Below are positions 1-11,600 of a stretch of 64,000 nucleotides of DNA, one piece after another (the first letter of the stretch is position 1; each line of letters begins with the position of its first letter). Source of the stretch: Datisca glomerata (lineage: Eukaryota; Streptophyta; Magnoliopsida; Cucurbitales; Datiscaceae). Position numbers and translations under genes: made by a program. The stretch lies in assembly GCA_003255025.1 (NCBI GenBank), contig QANY01007975.1:1-64000 (forward strand), in the 5' to 3' direction. Under the pieces are notes generated by a model that saw only the letters and a program-made list of their open reading frames with translations, was not told where the DNA came from and ran no database searches.

Positions 1-104
1 TTTAACTGCCCTGTAGGTAAATTATATATTTTTACATTAAAAGATGGAAAATTAACTAGCAACGTTATAACACAACTCTATAAATGAAGAGTTTTGTTGT
101 AGTG
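1..104. mobile_element. Possible CACTA-like/MITE terminus at window start
   Basis: The stretch ends in TTTTGTTGTAGTG at 92-104. Read from the right it starts CACTACAACAAAA, the usual start of plant CACTA-type terminal repeats and identical in its first ten bases to the CACTA-like end at 9541. A short palindrome (aactct...agagtt) lies at 74-93. The LTR homology of copia A fades about 60 bp to the right, so this piece probably interrupts or truncates that LTR. The other terminus lies outside the window, so the class is tentative. Confidence 0.35.
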
Positions 105-1870
105 GATGCTCGAACACACTAGAATGTGTGTGAGCAGGTAGAATAATTTAAACATATTTTTTTGTTATTAGATGTACTCAACACATAAGATTTAGAGATT
201 TGGAGAATGACTTTTTGAGATAGAGCTTCGAGAGAGAATTGGAGAGAGATTGCTTCTTCAATGAGGCTGATAATATATATATATATAGACACACACACTA
301 GGCCAAGGCTCATTAGGATTAGAGATTTGTTAAAATAATAAATTATTTTCAAATGTGACACTACAATGGGACCCACTGTATTTTGTACCATACTGTAGTG
401 GGACCCACCCCAATGTGCCGTGAGACACTACAACGCCCCCACACAGCACTCTAGTGTCAAGTGGCACTACAGTGTGTCATGTTTCACTGTAGTGCCATGT
501 GGCACTACAGTATGTAATGTCAATACCTGATTCAAAAAATAATGATTAACATGTGGCAGTCCAACATTTCACGTGCCAATTTTTTTAAATTTATTATCTG
601 TTTTAATTAGATAAATATATAGTTATCAGTTAATTTAAAATTAATTTATCTGATCACAAATATCCACTAACTTATCTATTAGTTCAAAATAAACATATTA
701 GTTAATTGAAATTCAAATTATTATCTCATAATAAATTAATATTATTTATTTAATAAATCAAAAATACTTTGTCACTTATCGATTAATACAAGACTAATCG
801 ATATAATTATTTAATTATAATTTCTGAAAATTACAATAAATAATTTAATTAATTACTTTACATAATTATCTCATAATTATATACTTACCCCATAAACTTA
901 ATTCATTTTGCAAGCTAGTCATTTTCTTATGTCCTGAAACATTCAGACCGTAGACTGTGTAGTACGAAGGTGACTTGAGGATCATGGACACATAATTTTA
1001 AGCTCCAATAAATCATATTATTAATTAAATTATTTAATTAAATAATCTTATTTATTGATTCTATTATAACTCCACTATAAATATGAAATTGCACTTTTAG
1101 TAATTACAAATTATATTTATAGAGTAATATTGTGTAGTCCATTGATATAATCATTTCATATAGTTAGTCCTCCAATTATAGGTTCGTACATTAGAGCTAG
1201 TCAAAATTACCATTTTACCCGTCTAATTATCTCATGATCATTAAGTACCATTAATTCACTAGTGAATTGTCAATTTATAATCGTATTATATATTTGAGCT
1301 CAATAACCATTCAGTTCCAAAATTAACACTTAAGAGAATCAATATACAATCTGTTAGGAAAGCTTGGATTCCAAGTTGTGTAAGATCATGCTCCCAGTAG
1401 ACATGCATAGGAGTTCATGACTACTCAGAATTTAGATTGATCTATATATGACCATCTGATTGATGAGTATTAAATCTTTATGATAAATAGTAACTTAATA
1501 AATATATTAATTCACATCGGTCGTGTCCTATATAATTTAATTATATAAAGTATTTTCACTAAGATGTCTATCCACATCAGCGATCTGGATCTAGATCACA
1601 TGCATTCAAAATACTTAGCGAACCGTACTATCAACCATTCATTAAAGATTTCATACTTTAATATGTTATGGACTATTTTATTTATTTTCAATAACATTAA
1701 TCATCTCGTACTAATATAAGATCATAATCTCGTTAATGAATATAGAATTTTCAGATATTTATACAAATTATTCAATAATAATTCAAAAGTAAAATTATAT
1801 GAAAAATGTAATTTTATTGATTTCAAATTAAAATATCTTTAAACATGCTTTAAGGGCACTATGCCCAACA
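105..1870 (-). repeat. 3' LTR of copia A
   Basis: The LTR begins on the minus strand at 1870 with TGTTGGGCAT, immediately after a purine-rich tract. The segment 717-1870 matches 18281-19447 in the same orientation. The segment from about 165 to 715 matches 17347-17960 in inverted orientation, because the 5' copy carries an inversion. Homology fades below about 165, so the true LTR end is truncated or replaced near the window edge. The segment 355-530 is rich in short palindromic repeats of the type GTAGTGCCATGTGGCACTAC. Confidence 0.8.
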
Positions 1871-1886
1871 ATCTCCCATTTGTCCT
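1871..1886 (-). other. Polypurine tract of copia A
   Basis: The minus strand reads GGACAAATGGGAGAT directly before the LTR start TGTTGGG. This is the expected plus-strand priming site of a plant copia element. A near-identical arrangement sits before the 3' LTR of copia C at 23970. Confidence 0.7.
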
Positions 1887-2099
1887 AAACCAAATGTGGC
1901 ATCTCTCTCAACCTCATATTTCATACATGACCATTTAATTACTTCGCATGAAGTGTCTTGGTAAAAGGATCAGCCAGGTTCTGATCTGACACTATCTTCA
2001 TAACAATCACATCTCATCAATGTATGATCTCTCTTACAAGATGATTTAGATAAGAAATCTCTATATTTATCTGAAAGTAATCCTCTATTGTGACAATAG

Positions 2100-5000
2100 T
2101 AGAGCAATAACTAATTCAAAAGAACTAAGGAGTCATAAGAGGGACAATCACATTTTGATCCAAACCGCTTCTTTCGCAGCTTCACAAGTTGCTATATATT
2201 TGACTTCCACAATGGAATCTACAATACTTGAGTTTTTAATACTTCTCCAGACTACATCTCCTCCTCCTAGGGTGAATACTGATCCAGACGTTGACTTTCA
2301 ACTGTCCCTATCTAATTGAAAATCAAAATACGTATTTCTAGTAGGGTTCAGGTCTCCTCATGAATAAACAAGCATATAATTTCTCATTCTCCGAAGATAC
2401 TTGAGAATGTGCTTTACTGTAGTTTAGTGTTCTAAACAGGGATTTGATTGATAACGACTTACAATTCCTACCGCATAACATATGTCTGATCTCATACACA
2501 ACATGGCATACATGAGACTCCCAACAACTGAAGCATAATGAACCTTTCTCATATCCTCTTTCTCTTGAGGTGTCTTAGGACATTTCTCCTTGGAAAGTAT
2601 TATTCCATGTTTGGTCAATAATTGACTTTTCTTTGAATTTTTCATAAAGAATATTTCTAGCACCTTTCAATAAAAGATATTTGAGAAAGTGTCAAGAGAT
2701 TGTTCTTCCGATCCCTTAGGATATGAATGCCTAGAACATAGCTCGTCTCTCCCAAATATTTCATTTGAAATTTCTTAGCTAACCACTTCTTTATCTTTAA
2801 CAGAGTTTCTAAATCATTCTCAATGATTAGAATATCATCTACATAAAGAACTAAGATAACCAGTATCTTATCTTTGATATATTTATAAACACAAGCTTCG
2901 TCAACATTTTGTTCGAATCCATATGATTTAATAATCGCATCAAAAGTAAGATTCCAATATCTTGATGCTTGCTTTAATCTATAAATGGATTTAAGCAATT
3001 TGCATACTTACTGATCTTGTCTCTTTTTCACGAACTCTTTTGGTTACATCATATAGATACTTTCTTCAAGAGATCCATTCAGAAAGGCTATCTTGACATC
3101 CATTTGTCATATTTCATAGTCTAAACTAGAGGTTATGGACAAAAGAATGTGAATGGATTTTAGCTTGGCGATGGGATAGAATGTATCTTCATAATCGACT
3201 ACCTCCCTTTGAGTATAACCTTTGGCTACTAGTCGTTCCTTGAAAGTCTCTACTTTCCCATCTGCACCTTTTTTTCTTCTTGAAGATCTATTTATATCCT
3301 ATAGGCGTGACTACTTCACCTGGATCTATAAGTTCCCGCACAGGAATTGGATACATTAATTTCATTTCTTGGTTTATGGCATCTTGTCATTTCTCCTTTT
3401 CAGGATCTTCCATCGCCTCATTAAAGGTTAATGTATCATCCTTATTAGTGTCTGACACTAGGACATGTGCCTCGAGTTCATAGAAAATAGGTTGTCTTAC
3501 AACCCTCCCACTACGACGTTGCACAGGGTTTCCTAAATAGGAACAGTGATTTTTATGCTTTGTCATTTATCAGTTGATGATGAAGATGGTCTAATCTCAC
3601 CAGATGCTAGTTCATCGAGAACTACTTTGCCATGAGGTTTGTAGTTTTTCATATAATCGTGTTCGTAAAAATTAGCTTTTGTCAATACAAACACGTTTTG
3701 ATCCTTGTGACTAGAAAATACCGACCTCTTATTTTTTGTGCATAGCCAACAGATATACAAACTTCAGACAATGAGTCTAACTTTCCAGTCTTAGGTCTAA
3801 GAACGTAAGCTGGACACCCCCATATACGTAAATGACACAAACTAGGTTTGGAGCCATTTCATAACTCTAAAGGTGTCTTGTACAGACTTAGAAGGAACTA
3901 CATTCAAAATGTAGGTTGTCGTTTGAAGTAGCTTAACATGGACCTAACCATATTCAATAAGGTTCAGCTTCTCCTTTTTGAAACACCATTTTGCTGTTGT
4001 GTTCCAGGTGCTCTGAGTTGGGATAGAATTTCATACTCTAGTAGGTAATCCTTGAATTCTAAATCCAAGTATTCACCACATTGATCTGATCGAAGTATTT
4101 TTAAAGATTTACCTAATAGTTTTTTAGCTTCAGCATTGAAATCTTTAAACTTTTCAAAAGTTTCCGACATCTTATGCATTACGTAAGTATAACCGTATCT
4201 TGAGTAATCGTCAATGAAAGTGACAAAGTACTCTCACCCACCTCAAAATTGTACATTGATTAGTCCACAGACATCACTATATACTAGCTCAACTGGTTCT
4301 TTCACTCTTTGGCCCTTTCTAGAGAAAGGTATCTTGGTCATTTTACCCTCTATAAAAGATTCACAAACCGGAAGAGTATCAAATTTTAGTTCTCTAAAAA
4401 ACCATACTCTGTTAATCGGTTTACTCTGTCTTGATTAATATGTCTCAACCTAAAATGTCATAGCTACGTATCATCTTATTGAGAAACCATTGGTGGTTTG
4501 TTACTTTTAGGATTTACTACTTTAAATAATTCTGAATTATTTAATGTTCGTTTAGTTGGTTTAAGTATATACAGTCCGTTTGAAACTCTTGCATGTCAAA
4601 TATCGAATCCATTCGTAGAAGTAATAAAATTAGTATTATCAAAAGATATATCAAACCTTTGTTCATGCAGTAATGATAAATAAATCAAATTTCTAGAAAA
4701 TCCATGAATAAAATAAACATTGTTCAAAATAATATAATTATTTCTGAAATTCAAATGGACTATCCTCAATGTTTTCGCTGATACGAGCGCACCACTGCCA
4801 ACTCTCATTATCACATCGCCATTAGTAAACTCCCTTGACGAATCAAGCATTTACAAAGAAAAACATACATGGTTAGTAGCTTATGAATCTATAATCCAGG
4901 TTGACAAATCATATTCCACTAAACAAGATTCAAGTACAAGTAAATCATATTTACCTTTCTTTTCTAGCTCGGAGAGATACTTGATACAGTTTCTCTTCTA

Positions 5001-5282
5001 GTGACCTTCAACCTCATAATGGAAACAATTTCCCTTAGGTTTGTTATCGTTCTTGTTCTTCTTGGCCTTGGGTGATGTCTTGGCTTTCTTTCCTTTCTTA
5101 ATATTATTCTTGCCATTACCATTGTTCTTCTTCCTTTTGTTACCATTAACAACAGTAGAAAAAGATTTTTCTCAGCAACATTTGCCTAGCCCTCTTTGGT
5201 CATATTCTTGTTGAGTGACTCAAAAGTCTGCAGTTCATTCAACAAATGGATCATGTTGAAGTGTAACTTGTTCATAACATAG
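2100..5282 (-). pseudogene. Copia A pol: zinc knuckle, protease, integrase, RT, RNase H
   Basis: Minus-strand fragments appear in copia order. A basic tract and broken CCHC knuckle (CFHYEVEGH, second Cys replaced by Tyr) lie near 5000-5150. A protease-like WIIDS-stop-ATNHVC lies near 4880. The GAG-pre-integrase/HHCC region (4380-4850) is followed by an integrase core with VYSDVCG, FIDDYSRYGYTY and RSDQCGEY. The NGV-E-RR motif carrying the third catalytic acid reads NGVSKRR, so Glu is replaced. RT has IYRLKQASRYWN and LYVDDILII (2657-2998), and the RNase H side has SLMYAM, DICYAVG, STSGSVFTLGG and AAKEAVW (2100-2663). Stops and frameshifts separate the blocks. RT keeps YVDD, but the product cannot be made as one polyprotein. 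Confidence 0.85.
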
Positions 5283-7206
5283 TTTTGGAATTATGTCCAT
5301 AAAAACTTTAAATAAAGTGTGTTTATAATTTACATAAGTCCTAGAACTATTATAAACGTAAGAAGAGTAAATACAGAGGGGGCTTCCAGACAAACTCTTC
5401 TGAAATAGTTCAAAATGTTATTCGCAGTCTTAGGATCGACTGGACAATCGACTATTAGGTTGAACTAAAGGATGTCGATCTTGGGGCATGAGAGTGGAGA
5501 CACAAACGGTTGACCTAGACATGTTATAGAACATGTTGAATACACTAGTGACACATTAGTTTTTTGCAAAGCCATTTATTTAGCCCTAAATCTAATTGTC
5601 ACACCTTCAGAGTATTTTCATAATAACTTTAATCCTAAGATGAGTACGAAACTTGACTTAGTTAGTTGCGACCTTTGATACGCCAAAGGAGTGAGTTCAA
5701 ATTTTTGGAACAATACTTCGACTGTTAGGATCGTGATTCAACTATGTTGGATTTGCTTGATTCACAGATTTGTTTGTGGTAAGATTGTATAACAAAAATA
5801 CGCCAAAGGAGTGAGTTCTAATTGTCAGAACAATACTTCGACTATTAGAATCGTGATTCAACTATGTTGGATTTGCGTAATTCACAGATATGTTCCTGGT
5901 AAGATTGTATAAGCAACAATATCACCTTATGATTTATTGATGGGTGTGTGAATAAATAAACTGAGCTTGGTACTCGATGACATAAGTAATTAAATAAAAC
6001 GTTATGAATTGTACGAGACGCTTCACTAATATGTCTTTCTTATTCACAGTCAATAAAAGAGTTAAGGAAATAATAACTAGAAGGGTAAATGGTAAATTTA
6101 CATCTCTCTCTTGTTACTGATATTCACAGAGGATAATATGTTAAAATATTCTCTGGACCATGAAATAAAAGTGTTTATTTACACATAAAAAATGTAGCGC
6201 GCATTAATCTAGAGTTGATTTGGCATCAGACCTATAGTGGAGTCGTACAATGTCAAGATTAAATAGGTCAGAAATTTATGGAGATAAATTCGCTGAGTAT
6301 TTGAATTCTATAGCTTTATTCATGTGAGTCCATTAGGTCTTAGTAGTAACTCAAAATGATAGAAATGAAAAACAACATCAATTGGACCAAAAACGTGTTT
6401 TGAACCAAAGTACACTTTCCAAACCTATATATGATGAGTGTCATCTATGAAGTAGTGAAAAGTAAAATTCATGTTCAAATTAATTAATTTGTTACTTTCT
6501 AATTAATAGATAATTGGAAAATCAAAAATAATAATGAATTAACTTATAAAGATCAATTTAATTTTGTCAATTTAGATTGATGAATTTACACACAGTATTG
6601 GCTCTAGGGAAGATGTAAAATTCACATAAACAGTGTAAAGAGATGGTGAATTTTAGCAATTTACAATATAACGGTATATGTGTAAATTCTATAATTATTA
6701 TGTAAGTGATGTCAATAGGATTATATCCCTATAACCCTAACCACAATGTGTGATTACACAAAACAAGAAAAGAGTTTCTCTCTCCCTTTCCTTTATTGTT
6801 GCTGAACCCTAGAAGAAGAAGAAAAAATTTGTTTTTTCTTCCTCTATTATTTTGAGAGCCCACACTCAAATCCTAAAGACATCCTTGTGAAAAATACTTA
6901 TGAATCTTACGAGTGGTTGTTGGTGTGAAGATTGATTCAACTTCTACATATCCCAAAGAACGAAGAACGTGACATGATCAAAAGGATTCTACCAAGCAGA
7001 ATTTCTTCAATACAAGAAAGGTATAAAATTGTTTCTACGTATTCTAAATACGTTGGTCTAAATACGTTGATCTAAATATGCATGATCATAGAAAAGGTTT
7101 TACATTTAATATGATTAAATGTTTGTGTTGAAATTTTTTTGATTTTTCGCCAATAAACCATTTGGGTTCATTTATTTTTCATCAAATTTTAAAACTCTAT
7201 CCAACA
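5283..7206 (+). repeat. 5' LTR of copia B
   Basis: It starts TTTTGGAATTATG (an altered TG start; the 3' copy has TGCTGGAATTATG) and ends CTATCCAACA just before the primer site. The first 273 bp align with 14765-15131, but this copy lacks about 90 bp after position 30. Its last ~800 bp match, in inverted orientation, 50803-51545 and 21231-22036. A 120-bp direct tandem duplication lies within it at 5679-5918. Confidence 0.8.
5679..5918. repeat. 120-bp tandem duplication within copia B LTR
   Basis: Two adjacent units of 120 bp, each starting ATACGCCAAAGGAGTGAG and containing GATTCAACTATGTTGGATTT, with about 10% differences between them. It lies in the U3 side of the LTR, where repeats of this kind can act as enhancer modules; that role is inference. 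Confidence 0.8.
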
Positions 7207-7220
7207 ATTGGAATCAGAAC
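7207..7220 (+). other. Primer-binding site of copia B
   Basis: ATTGGAATCAGAAC follows the LTR end CCAACA directly and differs by two bases from the standard plant copia initiator-tRNA-Met primer site. Confidence 0.65.
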
Positions 7221-10200
7221 ATTAGGTTCTTGATTGTGCATATTTAGTAATTAGACATATGTATCAATGGATGTTGTGATATTGGCATATATTTTGTGTG
7301 GTAGATTAAAAGCATGTTTGAATGTGTTTTATGAATGGATCCCAATCAATTGGCTCTATGTGTTTTATTTTTAATTTTAGAATTTACGTATGCCAAAATT
7401 GAGGCATAGGATTTTATGTAATTAATTTTTACAAAAGTTGTATCATTAAATTTCATGTAAATCTATCACCGCTCATTCCCCATTGAAAACTGCACACCAC
7501 CGTCTGCTGCTTGTCACCGCTCACCGCCACTCGTCGTGCGTCGTCGCCCGCTGTCACCCACAGCTCTATGCGTTGCGCGCCATCCGCTTTCGTACCCTGT
7601 GTCATGGGTTTCCTAATTAGGTTAAGGCAACCATAGGATTTTGGATACCTAGGGGTTTTGGAAACCCTAGTGTGCACAAGGTCATATTGAGCCATTAGGC
7701 TAGCATGGACCCACCAAGCCTATTGAAGTGTTGGACTAAGAAAGGGTTGTTTGCCCCAAATAATTTGTAGGGATTTGGGATTTGACTCTAAACTCAATCT
7801 AGACTCTAAAATTTTTTTATTTAATTCGGTCATTTTCAACACTAATTAATTGGAATTTATTTTATAAATTATTTTAAAAATAAATCATTTGATTAATTTA
7901 CCTGGTAATTTATTTATCAAAGTAAAAATTGTTGGAAAATTAATTTTAAATTGAATTTTGAATTTTGAAAATGGAACTGGACTTTTGTAAAGAGTTATAA
8001 ATTGGTGGAACTTCCTGTAGGAGAACTAGAAAATTACATGGCACGAGGAATAGTTTAGAGTACCGCTGAGCTATTTACTAGAGTTAAAATTTCATCATTG
8101 CAAGTATGTAACAATTTTGAGTAATTAAATAAAATAATATGTGATTTTATAATTTTGTAATATTTTCTAAAGAAGTTATTTATTTTTTATATTTTTTCAA
8201 TTTTAAATATAAGTAATAAAAAATTATAATAAGTATTTAATAACATTAACAAAACAAGAAGCAATGAAAAATGCTATGATAGACATACAATAGCATTTAG
8301 ATGAGGCTATGAAAGACCTACAATGGCATTTCAAAAAGGCTATGAATACCTGCTAAATCGTTTATAAAACATTATGAAAGGCTTTTATAGTGTTTAAAAA
8401 TGCTATGAAAAGTGTTTGATAGAACTTAAAAAAATGCCATTAAAAGTGTTTGATAGCGTTTACATAACGCTATTAAAAGCTTTTAATAGCGTTTAAGAAA
8501 CGCTATGAAAAATGTTTGAGGGTTTAAAAAACGCTATGAAAAACTTTTAATAGCATTTAAAAATGCTATCATAGGTGACGAACTTTTAATGATGTCTATA
8601 TATATTGCGTTTTTGGAAACGCTATCAAAACCCTATGATAGAGTTTTTTGCCACTATCATAGCCTTTTTTTGTTATAGTGTACTTCTTTTCCTCAAGTTC
8701 AAGTTGAAAATTAGCATAATGATATTGTTCCCGTTAATAGTTCTAGACCTGAATTTCCCACTATTGCAAACAACCTAGTTATAAACTTACCCATCAAGCC
8801 TATTACTCACCCAAAGTCTTCTATTTATCCTTCAAATAATCCTCACACTTCAGCTCATGCAATGAAAACCAGGACCAAAAATCACATCTCCAAGAAAAAA
8901 ATATTCTACTACAAAAGACCTTTTAAGGATAAAATTGGAAAGAAAAAAGGAATAAACTAAAAATCATCACCGTGTCAACGTCTCTTTGCCCTGGTCCCAT
9001 CCCTTTCTCGTCGTATCTGCATTTTTCCTTCCAAATCTTTCAAAATCAACCCAAATCCATTTGAATATTTAAGTTACAAGATAAAAACAAAAACAAACAT
9101 AAATCAAGCAATAAAACTCAAAGAACAAATGAAATTAAAGTTAAGATTATTTAAAATATGAGTGTGAAACACACTCAACACCAGGTCTAATTTTTTATTA
9201 AGGCAATGAATTCTTCCATCATTGCTCTCTTCCAATTTGGACTAGAGAGGATTTTTTTAACTATTTTTGGTTGAGAAGGATGCGAGAGTGTGGCTAAAGG
9301 ATGTTTTGTAGCAAAATAGATTTTTGGTTTGAAGATGTGATTTTTAGACCTGGTTTGCATTGCATGAGTTAAAGTGTGAGGATTATTTGAAGGATAAATA
9401 GAAGACTTTGGGTTAGTAATAGGCTCGATGGGTAAGTTTATAACTAGGTTGTTTGCAATAGTGTGAAATTATGGTCTAGAACTAACAACTGGACAATATC
9501 AGTATGTTGATTTTCAACTTAAACTTGAGGAGAAGAAGTACACTACAACAAAAAAGGGCTATGATAGTGGCCAAAAAACGCTATCATAGGGTTTCGATAG
9601 TGTTTCCAAAAACACGATACATATGGACGTTATTAAAAGTTTGTGACCTACGATAGCACTTTTAAGCTCTATTAAAAGTTTTTCTTGGCATTTTTTAAAC
9701 GCTATCAAACACTTTTAATATCGTTTCTTAAAAGCTATTAAAATCTTTTAATAGCATTATGTAAACGCTCTCAAACACTTTTAATAGGGTTTTTAAACGC
9801 TATCAAACGCTTTTCATAGCATTTTTTAAACGCTATAAAAACCATTCATAACGTTTTATAAATGATGTAGTAGGTTTTCATAGCCTTTTACAAATGCAAT
9901 TGTAGGTCTTTCAAAGCCTCTTCTAAATTCCATCTTATGTCTTTCATAGCATTTTTCATTACTTCTTGTTTTGTTAATGTTATTAAATACTTATTATAAT
10001 TTTTTATTACTTATATTTAAAATTGTAAAAATATAAAAAATAAATAACTTCTTTAGAAACAATCGCGAAATTACAAAATCACATATCGTTTTATTTAATT
10101 ACTCAAAACTATTACATACTTTCGATGATGAAAATTTATCTCTAGTAAATAGCTCAGCGGACTTTTGTAAAGAGTTTCGATGATGAAAATTTATCTCTAT

Positions 10201-10785
10201 TTAATTACTCAAAATTGTTACATACTTTCAAGAAAATTGTTACAAATTTGTCATTTACGTTGAAATATTCACAAGTTCGCCAATGCAAACTTGATCACAG
10301 CACGAGGAATGGTTTAGAGCCGCCCTAGCGGTCCTCTCTTCAGTGGGAGAAACTTGAAAATTTATTCGCTTTAAGTCATCGAGTTGCTTGAGAAGCTAAA
10401 GCTTGTATAGGAAGTGGTGAGGGAGGACCGTTCCTAGACGGACTCTTATTTTATAGCAACCTTTAAAGCTAATGCGTTGGTTAAACATTTAAAGCGAAGG
10501 ACATTGGAATCTCTCATAGGAGCTAGTCAATAGGGCTAAGGTGACCAAAACTATTGGTGATTGGTTAAGCTAGATATAGTGTCATCTTGTGAAGCGTTAA
10601 CCAAATGAGAAGAGTCTCGATGCGATAGGAGGTAGCTTGGGCGTTGTCCTTAGATGAGACGAGTTATCGTTGTATTGTAACATCATGTCGATTTTTTTTA
10701 ATATTTAAGTATTTGCATCATGCATCATAGTTTTCTAAATGATAAAGTATTTGTTTACACTACTATATTTATTCTTTTCAGTAAT
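7221..10785 (+). other. Leader of copia B, split by palindromic insertion
   Basis: The segments 7221-8060 and 10300-10785 form the untranslated leader. They match copia D's leader in inverted orientation (47560-48822), including the stretch with GTGGGAGAAACTTGA and the sentence-like run before gag. No coding sequence is supported. The middle, 8061-10299, is a separate composite insertion described below. Confidence 0.65.
8061..10299. mobile_element. Palindromic composite insertion: CACTA-like ends plus copia pol fragment
   Basis: A left arm (8064 to about 8928) and a right arm (about 9296-10158) are inverted copies of about 865 bp around a loop of about 370 bp. Each arm's outer part is a CACTA-like subterminal array: repeated GCTATGAAAA/TTTTAATAGCG units ending in TAGTG at 8682 and starting CACTACAACAAAAAAGGGC at 9541. 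The inner parts and loop are a copia pol fragment, readable on the minus strand as HAMQTRSKNHIFKPK and SPNWKRAMMEEFIAL (9180-9420). The whole insert is flanked by a 20-bp direct repeat, GCACGAGGAATRGTTTAGAG, at 8041-8060 and 10300-10319. CACTA elements normally make 3-bp duplications, so this longer repeat needs another explanation such as repair. Confidence 0.75.
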
Positions 10786-11600
10786 CATGTCATTATCCTC
10801 ACTCTAAATAATCTTGAATGCAAATAAACTCACTGGTGAAAATTACGTGGATTGGAAATGTATCTTGATATCATGCTGATGGCAGAAAAGAACAAGTCCG
10901 TGATCACCACCCATTGTCCTATTGAGTCTATTGTTGAATCGACTCAAAAGGAAAATGATGCATATGCTTCTTGGCTGCGTTCTAATGAGATCGTCAGATG
11001 TTACATCTTGACATCAGTTAGCAATGTGTTGCAACAACAGCATCAGAGCATGGACACCACCACTGATATGATGTTGAACATCATTGAAATGTTCAGGGAT
11101 AAGGGTCATCAACCCAAACAGGCAGTTGTGCGAAACTTCATGAACTGTAGGATGAAACCTAGAACTCCTGTCAGAGAACATATGATATTGATCATTAGTT
11201 ATCTAAATGAGATGGAGATCATGAGTGCTTAGGTAAATGGCGAGAATCAAGTTGATATGATCCTTGAGACTTTGTCTGACACTTTTGAGAACTTCAAACT
11301 TAATTATTTGATAAATAAGTTGAGGTACTCATTTCTTGAGCTTATGAAGGATTGTAAGCTGCTGAGACCTTATTTCTAAAGGGAAAGAAGAATATTGAAG
11401 AGGAAAATTTTACTGAAAGTAATCCTTTCACCTTTGGCGCTAAGAAGAAATACAAGAGAGGTCTAAAGAAGGCTAAGAAGCAGAACTCGAAAGTTACAAA
11501 ATGCAAGGGCACTGCAAAAGTGTCATCATTGTGGAGTAGCTGGCAATTGGAAACACAATTTCTCAGATTATCTCAAAGAGTTGAAATCCAAAGGTATGGT
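10786..11600 (+). pseudogene. Copia B gag
   Basis: Starts at ATG 10786 (MSLSSL, then a stop/frameshift) and resumes as ILNANKLTGENYVDWKC, the usual opening of this gag family. The best open block is 10852-11232. A stop after EIMSA is followed by VNGENQVDMILETLSDTFENF in the next stretch. A zinc knuckle near 11510-11560 reads CHHCGVAGNWKHNF, with the last Cys replaced by Phe. Copia D's gag at 47030-47530 is clearly homologous. Confidence 0.8.

Noticed and set aside
5283..5555. Solo LTR of about 273 bp flanked by CATAG/CATTAG
   Set aside because: The LTR end and primer site at 7206-7220 and matching full LTR ends in copia D and at 21231 show that the LTR continues to 7206.
8683..9540. Complete CACTA element between 8682 and 9541
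   Set aside because: The CACTA-type ends point outward, so the region between them is not the body of one element; the inverted-arm structure explains the arrangement better.
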